This document shows, one piece after another, positions 33,428-41,599 of a DNA stretch of 64,000 nt. The DNA comes from Candidatus Gastranaerophilales bacterium (GTDB lineage Bacteria > Cyanobacteriota > Vampirovibrionia > Gastranaerophilales > Gastranaerophilaceae). Below the pieces are notes generated by a model. That model did no database searches, was not told where the DNA came from, and saw nothing but the letters and a program-made list of their open reading frames with translations. Position numbers and translations under genes: made by a program. The stretch's first letter is position 1. Each line of letters begins with the position of its first letter. Location of the stretch: the NCBI GenBank assembly GCA_944324425.1, contig CALUWE010000004.1, positions 1 through 64,000 on the forward strand. The letters are read 5' to 3'.

Positions 33428-34255
33428 TTAAACACCGACAGGTTCTTTTTGAGATTGGCACATAAGCTCCATTTCATCTAACGATGCAAAAACGCTGTGT
33501 GCGCCGCAATCTACAAAATGAACTTCGCCCGTTACACCTGAAGATAAATCCGAAGCTAAATATAAGCCTGCTTTACCGACATCTTCAAGAGATGGTGTTC
33601 TTTTTAAAGGTGCCTTCAAGGTATTTGCTTTTAACATTCTGTCAAAACCGCCAATACCTTTTGCAGCCATTGTTTTAACAGGGCCAGCCGATAAGCAGTT
33701 GCATCTGATGTTGAATTTGCCTAAATCCGCTGCGATAAATCTCATTGATGATTCCAAAGCCGCTTTTGCAACACCCATAATGTTATAGTTTGCAACAGCT
33801 TTTGTTGAACCCAAATAAGTTAAAGCTAAAATTGAACCGCCGCCTGTTAATTCCATTTGAGGTTTAGCATATTTTGACATTGTAAGAAGCGAATATGCAC
33901 TAACATGCATTGCTAAATCCCAGCCTTCACGGGTTGTTGTGTAAAAATCGCCCATTAAGTCTTCTTTATTTGCAAATGCAACGGCATGAATTACAAAATC
34001 TAATCTGTCATATGTTTTTTGATATTCTTCAAAAACTTTTTTAACATCTTCGTCCTTTGTAACGTCGCATTCTAAGCAAAGTTTAGCGTTCATGGAATCC
34101 GCTATCGGACGAACTCTTTTTTCCATTGCTTCATTTGCGTATGTAAAAGCAATTTCGCCGCCTTGATTATAAATTTGTTCGGCTATGGCGTTTGCAATAC
34201 CAAATTTATTTGAAACACCAAAAATAATGCCCTTTTTACCGTCCATTATCCCCAT
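33428..34255 (-). CDS. fabI: enoyl-[acyl-carrier-protein] reductase (NADH)
   Basis: Last reductive step of type II fatty-acid elongation; cytoplasmic SDR-fold tetramer. 275 residues: N-terminal cofactor motif GIIFGVSNKFGIANAIAEQI, VIHAVAFANKEDL near 88-100, and the catalytic Tyr-(X6)-Lys in YNIMGVAKAALE near 157-168 after LTYLGSTKAVANY. C-terminal substrate loop GGFDRMLK and GEVHFVDCG are typical of FabI. AGGAG lies 8 bases before the first ATG. Own promoter and terminator. Confidence 0.95.
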   Translation of the reverse strand: MGIMDGKKGIIFGVSNKFGIANAIAEQIYNQGGEIAFTYANEAMEKRVRPIADSMNAKLCLECDVTKDEDVKKVFEEYQKTYDRLDFVIHAVAFANKEDLMGDFYTTTREGWDLAMHVSAYSLLTMSKYAKPQMELTGGGSILALTYLGSTKAVANYNIMGVAKAALESSMRFIAADLGKFNIRCNCLSAGPVKTMAAKGIGGFDRMLKANTLKAPLKRTPSLEDVGKAGLYLASDLSSGVTGEVHFVDCGAHSVFASLDEMELMCQSQKEPVGV

Positions 34256-34285
34256 AAGATAAGCTCCTTAAACTTTTTACAAGTT

Positions 34286-34314
34286 AAATATACTATAAAG
34301 AAGTTGTTTTGTAA
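34286..34314 (-). promoter_or_regulatory. promoter of fabI
   Basis: Minus strand: TTTACA (34309-34314), 17-base spacer, TATATT (34286-34291). The leader is about 25 bases. No clear fatty-acid operator palindrome was seen. Confidence 0.6.
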
Positions 34315-34352
34315 ATCAAGGGAGAGATTATATTTATATTAATGAAAACTAA

Positions 34353-34384
34353 AAAACGCCTTCCGTTTTCAGAAAGGCGTTTTA
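34353..34384 (-). terminator. terminator of the HEAT-repeat gene
   Basis: Stem AAAACGCCTT/AAAGGCGTTTT with a loop of about 10 bases and flanking A and T runs; located after the stop at 34409. Confidence 0.75.
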
Positions 34385-34408
34385 TTAAAAAGGATTAATT
34401 AAACAAAA

Positions 34409-35263
34409 TTAGAATAAAGCCGGTTTTTTAACGGGTGCGGCACCGGGGATTGATTCCCAGTTGGCAGCCATAATTTTCTTGAATGATTTCAATGCTGTAT
34501 CTTCAAGTTCACCGAGTTCTTCAGCTTCAATAATTAATTTTCTCAAAGGAAGAAGTGCTCTTTGGTCTCTTAAAACGCCAAGTGCAGCAGCTGCGCCGGC
34601 TCTTACCAAATCATTTTCATTTTTATTTTCCATAACTTCAATTAAAGCGGGAACGGCTTTTGTATCGCCTAATTTACCGAGTGAAGTTACGGCATAAATT
34701 CTAACATTAACCCATTCGTCTTTTAACATTGTGATGATTTTTTCAACTGCTTTTTTATTGCCGATTTCACCCAATGCTCTTGTTGCGTCGCATCTTACAT
34801 TAACTTTTTCATGGTCTAATGATTCAATTAAAGCGTCTGTTGCAACATCACCGATTTCAATTAGGGCATCAGTTGCTGTTATACAAACTTGGGGATTTTC
34901 ATCGTTAAGTGCTTCAACAAGGGGTTCAACAACAATGCCGCCGCCTAAACGACCCAAAGCTCTTGCTGCACGAACACGAACGTCAACGTTTCTGTCTTCT
35001 CTTAAAGATTCAATCAAAGGAACCGTTGCATTTGTATCGCCCAATTCGCCTAATGCACGAGCTGCATATAAACGAACCGAACCGTTTTTATCATATTTTA
35101 AAACATCAATTAAAGGTTTAACGGCTTTAAAATCGCCCATTTCACCAAGAACTCTTGCAGCATTATAACGAACTTTTTCTGAATTGGATGTTTGAAGATC
35201 TTTAATTAATTCATCAAAAGTTTTCTTCGCTTGTTTTTTGCGGTTGTTCACACTAATTGTCAT
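34409..35263 (-). CDS. PBS-lyase-type HEAT-repeat protein
   Basis: 284 residues, almost all of it about eight regular 31-residue HEAT repeats with the core ..VR..AARALGELGD..AV.PLIE.L.. (for example VRLYAARALGELGDTNATV and VRVRAARALGRLGGG). The family includes phycobilin lyase subunits, but such repeats are general protein-protein scaffolds and no phycobiliprotein genes are near. A 21-residue tail (ANWESIPGAAPVKKPALF) follows. The ATG at 35263 is chosen because GGAGG lies 11 bases upstream; an upstream in-frame TTG would put the Shine-Dalgarno sequence inside the coding region. Moderately A/T-poor codon use suggests good expression. Confidence 0.88.
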   Translation of the reverse strand: MTISVNNRKKQAKKTFDELIKDLQTSNSEKVRYNAARVLGEMGDFKAVKPLIDVLKYDKNGSVRLYAARALGELGDTNATVPLIESLREDRNVDVRVRAARALGRLGGGIVVEPLVEALNDENPQVCITATDALIEIGDVATDALIESLDHEKVNVRCDATRALGEIGNKKAVEKIITMLKDEWVNVRIYAVTSLGKLGDTKAVPALIEVMENKNENDLVRAGAAAALGVLRDQRALLPLRKLIIEAEELGELEDTALKSFKKIMAANWESIPGAAPVKKPALF

Positions 35264-35724
35264 ATAATCAGATTCCTCCAAATAACAATTTCTTCACTTT
35301 TACACTTTTTTTGAGACATTAAGACACGAAGATATAAAACACTTCACATATTATTAAAAAAATTTTATCCTTTAAAAATTGACTTATTTATGTTGCAATG
35401 CTTAACGAAACTTCATATCTTTTATTGGTTAATTAATCTCTATTTCCTGCTTTACCCTTAATGGGTAAAAAGAACACTTTATGCAATCATATTACCATTT
35501 TTTTTGGTTTTTGTCCTACATTGTTCATATTACTTAACATAAAAAATGCAATTGTTTTTTTAAAGATAGAGCATTATTAATCTATTCTTGAAATTTAATT
35601 TTAACATTTCTTAACATAAATTTGACTTTTAATTTTACATGTGCAAAAAAATTTTTTTTGTGGTTTAAATATTAAAGAAATTTTGTGTCGGAATAATTAT
35701 ACATATATATTAAGGAGAAATTAA
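35264..35724. other. long intergenic region between divergent HEAT and malQ genes
   Basis: About 460 very A/T-rich bases. A plus-strand promoter-like pair TTGCAA (35393-35398), 17 bases, TATCTT (35416-35421) would give malQ a leader near 300 bases. A short inverted repeat TTACCC/GGGTAA lies at about 35453-35468, and TTAACATAAA occurs twice (about 35534 and 35612). Close to malQ, TATACA and TATATT overlap around 35698-35711. Nothing here proves an RNA gene or riboswitch. Confidence 0.35.
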
Positions 35725-37506
35725 GTGAAGTTAGGTGCTGTTACCGGTTTTTGCCGTCAAAATTCACCCGCATTCGGAAGGAAATTAAGAGAAGACGAGA
35801 AACCGCTTGTAAAAAAAGACATTGAAGAAGGCTTGAAGACTTTAGGAAAAAATATGGGGGTTATTTTACCCACAAATTGTTCTCCTTCTTATAAGGAAAG
35901 CGATGTAGGCGTCGGCCAGCCGTATTCAAAATGTTCAAATGAAAAATTGTATCCGTTTTTAAGCACTTGGGGCTTTAGCACTCAACAAAAACAGCCTTTG
36001 GGTCTTGGAAAACGCACGGATTCTTCCCCTTATGTTTCAAATTCAAGTGCTTATAATACAGCAATAATTAATTTGGATGAACTAACCAAACCCGAATCAG
36101 GCGCACTTTTAAGCGAAGAAACATACAGAAGAATTGTGGACAACAACCCAAGAAAAGGTCAGGGCAAATCCGCCTATGTATATAATGCTCAAGAAACCCA
36201 CAATGCATTCGCCGAAATTTATGACACTTTTGAACAAAAAAGAGCAAATAAAGATTCTTTGCCTGAAGTTGAAAGAAGAGCAATAGAAGGTCTTGAAGCT
36301 GATTTTGAAGCCTTTAAACAAGCTCATGGAAAACAGCAGGAAAAGAACGCTTTATATAATATATTAACAGATATATATGATAACGATTATTGGCCAAATT
36401 GGGAAAATCCGACAGACAGAGATCTTTTCAAAAAGCCCAAAAATGACAGAGAAAAAGAACAAAGAACATCAAGATTAAATGAATTAAGAGAAAACCACAA
36501 AAAAGAAATCAATGCATTTTTGTTCTCACAAATGCTTGCTAAAAAAGAAATTTCCAAAGGTCATAAAACACTTGATAAAAACGGCATAAGCGATATTGGC
36601 GATATACCGATAGGATTTTCCGATACTGAAGTTTGGGGCAACAGAGACTTATTCTCGGAAGATTTAAGACTTGGCTGCAAAGAACCTTGGAACCCGAACG
36701 CTCAAAAATGGGGCTTTATTGTTCAAGACCCGACAAAGATATTCAACCAAGACGGCTCTTTGGGTGAAGGCGGAAAATTCTTGTACAACAAATATAAAAA
36801 AGCTTTTGAAGAAAACAAAGGCGGCGTCAGAATAGACCACGTTGTAGGATTAATGGACCCTTATGTTTATTCTGAAAACGGTGGCCGTGAAGGAAGATTA
36901 TATTCGGAATTATACAGAGGATTAAACGGAGACAAATTTGACAGAATTCTAAGAAAAATAGTTCTGCCTGCCGCAAATGAAGCAGGGTTGAACGCTTCGC
37001 ACATAATTGTTGAAGACGCAGGATACCTGCCTGGCTGCACAAAACAAACACTGAGCGAGCTTGGTTTGGGCGGCACAATTATTACAAAATGGAGCAATTC
37101 GGATAAGACTTGGAATGCACCAAGAAATTCAACCCTGATGGTTACAAACCATGACACGGAAACCGCAAAGGAATTATATCCGAATAAAGGAGAAAGAAGA
37201 AACAAATTTGTGGAATTATTCTCCTCAGGTGCTAAAAACATTCAAATTTTCTGGACGGATTTGTTCGGAATAAAAGAAAGATACAATGTACCGGGGGTAG
37301 TGGGCCCTGAAAACTGGTCATTAAGAATGACGGAAAATTTTGAAGACACATACCACAAGAGATTAGAACAAGACGATGCTCTGAACCTTCCTGATGTAAT
37401 ATTGGAAGCAAACGTAAGACGAAATCATAATTTCTGGAATGACCATTCAAGGCTTGCTCATTCTCTTCAACATTGGTCAAATGTTTTAAAAGAAAAAGAA
37501 AACTAA
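35725..37506 (+). CDS. malQ: 4-alpha-glucanotransferase (GH77) with N-terminal extension
   Basis: Amylomaltase/disproportionating enzyme transferring alpha-1,4-glucan segments in glycogen or maltodextrin metabolism. 593 residues, starting at GTG after AAGGAG. Catalytic landmarks: GDIPIGFSDTEVWGNRDLF near 290, nucleophile Asp in VRIDHVVGL near 370, acid/base Glu in VEDAGY near 428 and third Asp in NHDTET near 475. The first about 45 residues (NSPAFGRKLREDEKP…) precede the GH77 core, which begins at MGVILPTNCSPS; their FGRKL motif resembles N-terminal motifs of unassigned proteins here. The usual LP(T/S)S region is NCSPS. Other maltodextrin genes are absent nearby. A terminator follows. Confidence 0.9.
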   Translation: MKLGAVTGFCRQNSPAFGRKLREDEKPLVKKDIEEGLKTLGKNMGVILPTNCSPSYKESDVGVGQPYSKCSNEKLYPFLSTWGFSTQQKQPLGLGKRTDSSPYVSNSSAYNTAIINLDELTKPESGALLSEETYRRIVDNNPRKGQGKSAYVYNAQETHNAFAEIYDTFEQKRANKDSLPEVERRAIEGLEADFEAFKQAHGKQQEKNALYNILTDIYDNDYWPNWENPTDRDLFKKPKNDREKEQRTSRLNELRENHKKEINAFLFSQMLAKKEISKGHKTLDKNGISDIGDIPIGFSDTEVWGNRDLFSEDLRLGCKEPWNPNAQKWGFIVQDPTKIFNQDGSLGEGGKFLYNKYKKAFEENKGGVRIDHVVGLMDPYVYSENGGREGRLYSELYRGLNGDKFDRILRKIVLPAANEAGLNASHIIVEDAGYLPGCTKQTLSELGLGGTIITKWSNSDKTWNAPRNSTLMVTNHDTETAKELYPNKGERRNKFVELFSSGAKNIQIFWTDLFGIKERYNVPGVVGPENWSLRMTENFEDTYHKRLEQDDALNLPDVILEANVRRNHNFWNDHSRLAHSLQHWSNVLKEKEN

Positions 37507-37516
37507 AATTAAATAC

Positions 37517-37548
37517 AAAAATGCCGCCCAACATAGGCGGCATTTTTT
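37517..37548. terminator. bidirectional terminator between malQ and the next gene
   Basis: 12-base stem AAAAATGCCGCC/GGCGGCATTTTT with a 7-base loop, between convergent genes. Confidence 0.9.
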
Positions 37549-37561
37549 ATTTTAAAACTTA

Positions 37562-38392
37562 TTAATCGTCAATATCTTCAGTTGATTGTTCTATTGTATC
37601 AGCGTTTTTATCAAGAGCTGCTCTTGCAAATTCTCTTGTAAGAGCCAGTTTGTTTACGTTTGAAACAAATGTTTCTTCTCTTTTTTGAGCAACCTCATTT
37701 GCCAAAATAACAGAGCCGCCCAAAGCACCCGCAACCGGTGCGAAAACAGCCGCATTTCTTGTAACGGAAGCTAATTTCGGATATCTTGACGCAATTTCAG
37801 ATGTTTTGCTTGAAATTTTTTGTGAAAACTTACCGAGAACAGAATTGTCTAATTTATTAGCATGTTGGATTAAATTTTCTTTAAGAGCGTCTGCTGTCGG
37901 TCTGAACATTTTAGCAAGTTTATCACCACCCTTTTTGGCACCGCCCAAAACAAGAGCGCTTGCTCCGGCTAGGGCTGCAACACCAACAGCAAGTTGAACA
38001 AACGGATTTACTTCTTTTTTATTGCCTTCTTTATCTTCTCTTGTCAAAAGTTTATCAGTTATTTTATCAACCGGTTTTGAAAGAGCAAAAACCGTACCCG
38101 TTGCACCCAATGTTTTTACGGCAGACGTAACTTTTGCGGATAATTTACCTTTTGTTAAGGCACCCGCAGCTATGGTTGTTGCTGCTATAAACATTAAAGG
38201 CCACTTTTCAAGGGCACGCGCAGCTGTTGTTTTTTCTGCTTCTTTATTTGCGTTTCTCAAGCTCGCACTTATTATTTCGTAGTCTGACATTCGAGATATA
38301 CTACTTAATATTGGTCGCTTTCGATGTCGCTCAGGCAGATTCTGATTTTTAAATGACGACTCACCGAATGTTATTTTCGAGACAGTAGGCAT
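37562..38392 (-). CDS. unassigned membrane-associated protein with TFG/SFK N-terminal motif
   Basis: 276 residues from the ATG at 38392, which has AAAGGG 5 bases upstream; longer starts lack a binding site. N terminus MPTVSKITFGESSFKNQNLP carries the F-G/F-K motif seen in other unassigned proteins here and is followed by a basic stretch (PERHRKRP). Hydrophobic segments lie at about 65-85 (MFIAATTIAAGALTKG), 128-148 (VQLAVGVAALAGASALVLGG) and 210-235 (AAVFAPVAGALGGSVILANE), small-residue rich like membrane-inserting helices. The acidic tail ends in EDIDD. No family recognised. Confidence 0.65.
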   Translation of the reverse strand: MPTVSKITFGESSFKNQNLPERHRKRPILSSISRMSDYEIISASLRNANKEAEKTTAARALEKWPLMFIAATTIAAGALTKGKLSAKVTSAVKTLGATGTVFALSKPVDKITDKLLTREDKEGNKKEVNPFVQLAVGVAALAGASALVLGGAKKGGDKLAKMFRPTADALKENLIQHANKLDNSVLGKFSQKISSKTSEIASRYPKLASVTRNAAVFAPVAGALGGSVILANEVAQKREETFVSNVNKLALTREFARAALDKNADTIEQSTEDIDD

Positions 38393-38466
38393 TTTTCCCT
38401 TTCGCATGAAAAATTCATGCCATATTATCAAATTACATGACTTATTCTATATCAAATTAAAAAAAA

Positions 38467-38494
38467 TTGCCAGTATTTTTTTATCTGATAATAT
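38467..38494 (+). promoter_or_regulatory. promoter of the DRE-TIM synthase/miaB pair
   Basis: TTGCCA (38467-38472), 16-base spacer, TAATAT (38489-38494) preceded by TGA. Gives a leader of about 30 bases with AAAGG before the ATG. Confidence 0.55.
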
Positions 38495-38531
38495 ATTAAC
38501 TAACGGTGCAGAAATAATCAAAAGGTAGAAT

Positions 38532-39842
38532 ATGACTGAAAATTACATTAAATTTGTAGATGTTACAAATCGTGATGGTGTTCAAACATCAAGATTAGGC
38601 TTAGCCAAACTTCAAAAAACAATAATTAATCTTATGTTAAATGATATGGGAATAACCCAATCCGAGTTTGGTTTCCCCACAACTTGCCATGAAATTAATT
38701 ACTTGAACGGTAATTTAATGCTTGTTGAAAGAGGCGCAATTGATAAAACAATTTTATCGGGCTGGTCAAGAGCATTAGCATCAGATGTTGATAAATCATT
38801 TAAAAATGTTCCCAAATTAAAAAACATTAATTTATCTCAATCAACATCAGATCAAATGATAAACGGCAAATATGGCGGTAAAAAAACAAAAGATGATATT
38901 TTAGCCCAAACGCTGGAAGCCGTTAATGAAGCAGTTAAAAACAATGCAGATATAATAGGCGTTAACGCAGAAGATGCCTCAAGGTCAGATTTAAGTTACC
39001 TTATTAAATATGCAAATGAATGCAAAAGATACGGTGCAAAAAGGTTCAGATACTGTGATACTCTGGGTTATGACGACCCAAAGACAGCGTATGACAGAAT
39101 TTACACCCTTGCAAAAGAAACCAATATGGATATTGAACTCCACTTCCATAATGACTTAGGCATGGCCGTTGCAAACTCTGTTATGGGTGCAAAAGCTGCA
39201 GTTGATGCAGGTGTTACTCCTTGGATTAATACAGCCGTTAACGGTATGGGAGAAAGAGCCGGTAATGCCGATTTAATTTCTTGTATTCTTGCAATTTTAA
39301 AATCTTCAGGTTTTGAAGGCAAATACCAAATTGACCCTCAAATTGATTTATCAAAAGCATGGAAACTTGCAAAATATACAGCTTATGCCTTTGGCGTTGC
39401 AATTCCGATGAACCAAGTTGCCGTGGGCGACAACGCATTTGCCCATGAATCCGGAATTCACGCTGATGGCGCCTTAAAAGACAGAAGAAACTATGAACTT
39501 TATGATTATGAAGAATTAGGAAAAGGTGAGCCTGAAATCATTGAAACAGGCAGAATGATAACGGTTGGCGAATATTCAGGCATTAAAGGTTTCAGAAACG
39601 TTTATCAAAACTTGGAACTTGAATTTAAAGATGAAGAAGAAGCAAGGAACATTTTGGAACTTGCAAGATATGCTAACGTTCACACTCAAAAACCTTTAAC
39701 CAAAAGCGAATTAAGGTTTATATATTTCTACCCCAATATCGCAGCAAAAATTATGACGGTGGAACCTTATTATAAACCGCTAGGTGCCTTGAAAGAAAGA
39801 ATTGAAAGATTAGAAAACATTAATTCTTCAATTATTGTGTAA
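38532..39842 (+). CDS. homocitrate/isopropylmalate synthase-family enzyme (DRE-TIM)
   Basis: Acetyl-CoA-dependent Claisen condensing enzyme of the DRE-TIM superfamily, 436 residues. Seen: FVDVTNRDGVQTSRLG (catalytic RDG-Q), the metal-binding HFHNDLGMAVANSV near 201-214, NGMGERAGNAD near 236-246 and HESGIHADG near 307-315, after which comes a short C-terminal region without the full LeuA regulatory domain. This fits homocitrate synthase (NifV-like) or a re-citrate or citramalate relative; the first strand (VDVTNRDG rather than DTTLRDGEQ) is divergent. No leucine, lysine or nitrogenase genes are near, so the substrate stays open. Followed closely by miaB. Confidence 0.78.
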   Translation: MTENYIKFVDVTNRDGVQTSRLGLAKLQKTIINLMLNDMGITQSEFGFPTTCHEINYLNGNLMLVERGAIDKTILSGWSRALASDVDKSFKNVPKLKNINLSQSTSDQMINGKYGGKKTKDDILAQTLEAVNEAVKNNADIIGVNAEDASRSDLSYLIKYANECKRYGAKRFRYCDTLGYDDPKTAYDRIYTLAKETNMDIELHFHNDLGMAVANSVMGAKAAVDAGVTPWINTAVNGMGERAGNADLISCILAILKSSGFEGKYQIDPQIDLSKAWKLAKYTAYAFGVAIPMNQVAVGDNAFAHESGIHADGALKDRRNYELYDYEELGKGEPEIIETGRMITVGEYSGIKGFRNVYQNLELEFKDEEEARNILELARYANVHTQKPLTKSELRFIYFYPNIAAKIMTVEPYYKPLGALKERIERLENINSSIIV

Positions 39843-39852
39843 GGTTAAAAAG

Positions 39853-41163
39853 TTGGAATCCAAAAATAAAAAATTATACATTGAAACTTTAGGCTGTCAG
39901 ATGAATAAATCTGACAGCGAAAGAATTATGGGCATTATGAGTCATTTTGGATATGAACCGTCAAATGAAGATGAGGCTGATTTTTTAATTATAAATACAT
40001 GCTCCATCAGAAAATTATCCGAAGATAAGGCATATTCAAAAATCGGCAACTGGGGCAAAAGAAAAAAAGGCGGCGAAGATATTAAAATCGGCATTTGCGG
40101 CTGCGTTGCACAACAAGAAAAAGAAAACATTTTTAAAAAATACCCTTATGTTGATTTAATTTTCGGAACTCACAACATTTATGAACTTCCCGACCTTTTA
40201 AAACAAGAAGGCAGAATTTGCGCCATAAGGGATAAAGCGGTTAATGAAAAAGATTTTGAAATTATAAGAAATAAAAATATAAATGCTTGGCTTCCTATTA
40301 TGGAAGGCTGCAACAATTTTTGTACATATTGCGTTGTACCCTATACAAGAGGAAGAGAGCGAAGCAGAACGGTTGAGAACATTTTAAAAGAAGCAAAACA
40401 AATTATAAAAGAAGGATTTAAAGAAATTACTCTTTTGGGGCAAAATGTTGATAGCTATGGTAAAGATTTAGAAGGAAAACCAACCTTTGCCTACCTTTTA
40501 AGGGAATTAGACAAACTTGATGGAAATTTCAGAATAAGGTTTACAACATCATACCCGACTGATATTACGGATGATGTTATTAAAACGGTTAAAAACGGTT
40601 CTAAAATTTGCGAATGCTTCCATATTCCGATGCAATCCGGAAACGACAGAATTTTAAAAATGATGAACAGAAGATATGATGTTCAAAAATACAGTGAAAT
40701 TGTAAGAAAAGTGCAAAGCGAAATTGAAAATGTAACTGTTACATCAGATTTTATTGCAGGGTTTCCATCAGAAACCGAAGAAGAATTTCAAGATACAATT
40801 AAACAAATTAAACTATTGGGGCTTGATTATTCAAATACTGCGGCATATTCCCCAAGGCCAAATACCCCCGCAGGAAAAATGGTTGATAAATTTATTCCGG
40901 ATGAAGTTAAAAAGCGCCGCTTAATTGAATTGAACGAAACAATTAAAGAAGCAAGTTTTAATTCAAATAAAAAATATGTCGGAAAAACATTGGAAGTTCT
41001 TGTTGAAAAAGAAAAATTTGAAGATAATAAAAGGCTTTTAGAAGGCAGGCTAAGAAACAATAAAGTGGTTCATTTTGAATCAAATAAACATAACGTGGGT
41101 GATTTTGTTCTTGTGAAATTAAACAAGGCCTCTATCTGGTGCCTTTTTGGGGAAGAAGTTTAA
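39853..41163 (+). CDS. miaB: tRNA-2-methylthio-N6-dimethylallyladenosine synthase
   Basis: Radical-SAM methylthiotransferase acting on i6A37 of tRNAs reading U-starting codons. Three domains: UPF0004 (YIETLGCQMNKSDSERI with the first cluster Cys; NTCSIR; GCVAQQE), radical-SAM core with EGCNNFCTYCVVPYTRGRE near 148-166, and a C-terminal TRAM domain (LEVLVEKEKFEDNKRLLEGR). About 436 residues. The TTG at 39853 is preferred: AAGG lies 8 bases upstream and translation from it begins right before the conserved N terminus. The TTG at 39835 lies inside the preceding gene. Confidence 0.92.
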   Translation: MESKNKKLYIETLGCQMNKSDSERIMGIMSHFGYEPSNEDEADFLIINTCSIRKLSEDKAYSKIGNWGKRKKGGEDIKIGICGCVAQQEKENIFKKYPYVDLIFGTHNIYELPDLLKQEGRICAIRDKAVNEKDFEIIRNKNINAWLPIMEGCNNFCTYCVVPYTRGRERSRTVENILKEAKQIIKEGFKEITLLGQNVDSYGKDLEGKPTFAYLLRELDKLDGNFRIRFTTSYPTDITDDVIKTVKNGSKICECFHIPMQSGNDRILKMMNRRYDVQKYSEIVRKVQSEIENVTVTSDFIAGFPSETEEEFQDTIKQIKLLGLDYSNTAAYSPRPNTPAGKMVDKFIPDEVKKRRLIELNETIKEASFNSNKKYVGKTLEVLVEKEKFEDNKRLLEGRLRNNKVVHFESNKHNVGDFVLVKLNKASIWCLFGEEV

Positions 41164-41260
41164 TTTTTAAGTTTTGTTAAGCAGTGTTCATTTTGCATGG
41201 CAATATTTAGTTAAAAATTTTTTTAATTAGAATATGTTAAAGTGAAAGGAAAATGGTAGA

Positions 41261-41554
41261 ATGGGTGTCGGAGCATTAGCATCAGGTTTACAATCTATGC
41301 CTATTGCGGTAAAAACAGGTACAACCGCATTGGCAACAACAACAGGAAGGAATCTTCCCGCAATAAAACAAACAGGCGCACTTGCAGTTATTGATGATGC
41401 AGCGCAAGTTGTAAAAAAATCGGGTACAAAAGGAAAAATCATTGCAGCAATTGCAGCAGGCGTTGTAGGTATTGCAATGGCAGCAAAACTTATAAGCGAT
41501 AAAAACGCAGCAACACAAGAAGCACAAACAACTGAACAGAAAGTATATGCTTAA
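41261..41554 (+). CDS. small Ala/Thr-rich protein with C-terminal hydrophobic helix
   Basis: 97 residues, low complexity, rich in Ala, Thr, Gly and Lys. The middle (LAVIDDAAQVVKKSGTKGK) leads into a single hydrophobic helix (IIAAIAAGVVGIAMAAKLIS, about 62-81) and an Ala/Gln/Thr tail. It could be a tail-anchored or membrane-associated small protein. GGTAGA near the ATG is a weak binding site; AAAGG lies further up. A perfect terminator follows the stop, which supports a real transcript. No family recognised. Confidence 0.55.
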   Translation: MGVGALASGLQSMPIAVKTGTTALATTTGRNLPAIKQTGALAVIDDAAQVVKKSGTKGKIIAAIAAGVVGIAMAAKLISDKNAATQEAQTTEQKVYA

Positions 41555-41567
41555 ATAAAAGATATAC

Positions 41568-41599
41568 AAAAAAAGACCCTTATAAAAGGGTCTTTTTTT
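41568..41599. terminator. bidirectional terminator between the small gene and pgi
   Basis: 12-base stem AAAAAAAGACCC/GGGTCTTTTTTT with an 8-base loop, at the convergent 3' ends. Confidence 0.9.

Noticed and set aside
34731-35168. 145-codon plus-strand frame with repeating pattern
   Set aside because: It is the antisense shadow of the HEAT repeats; the periodicity comes from the repeats on the other strand.
35264-35281. Upstream TTG start for the HEAT protein
   Set aside because: It would place the GGAGG ribosome site inside the coding sequence; the ATG at 35263 follows that site.
35453-35468. Hairpin TTACCC/GGGTAA as a terminator or riboswitch upstream of malQ
   Set aside because: Only a 6-base stem, no T-run in either direction and no recognisable riboswitch core.
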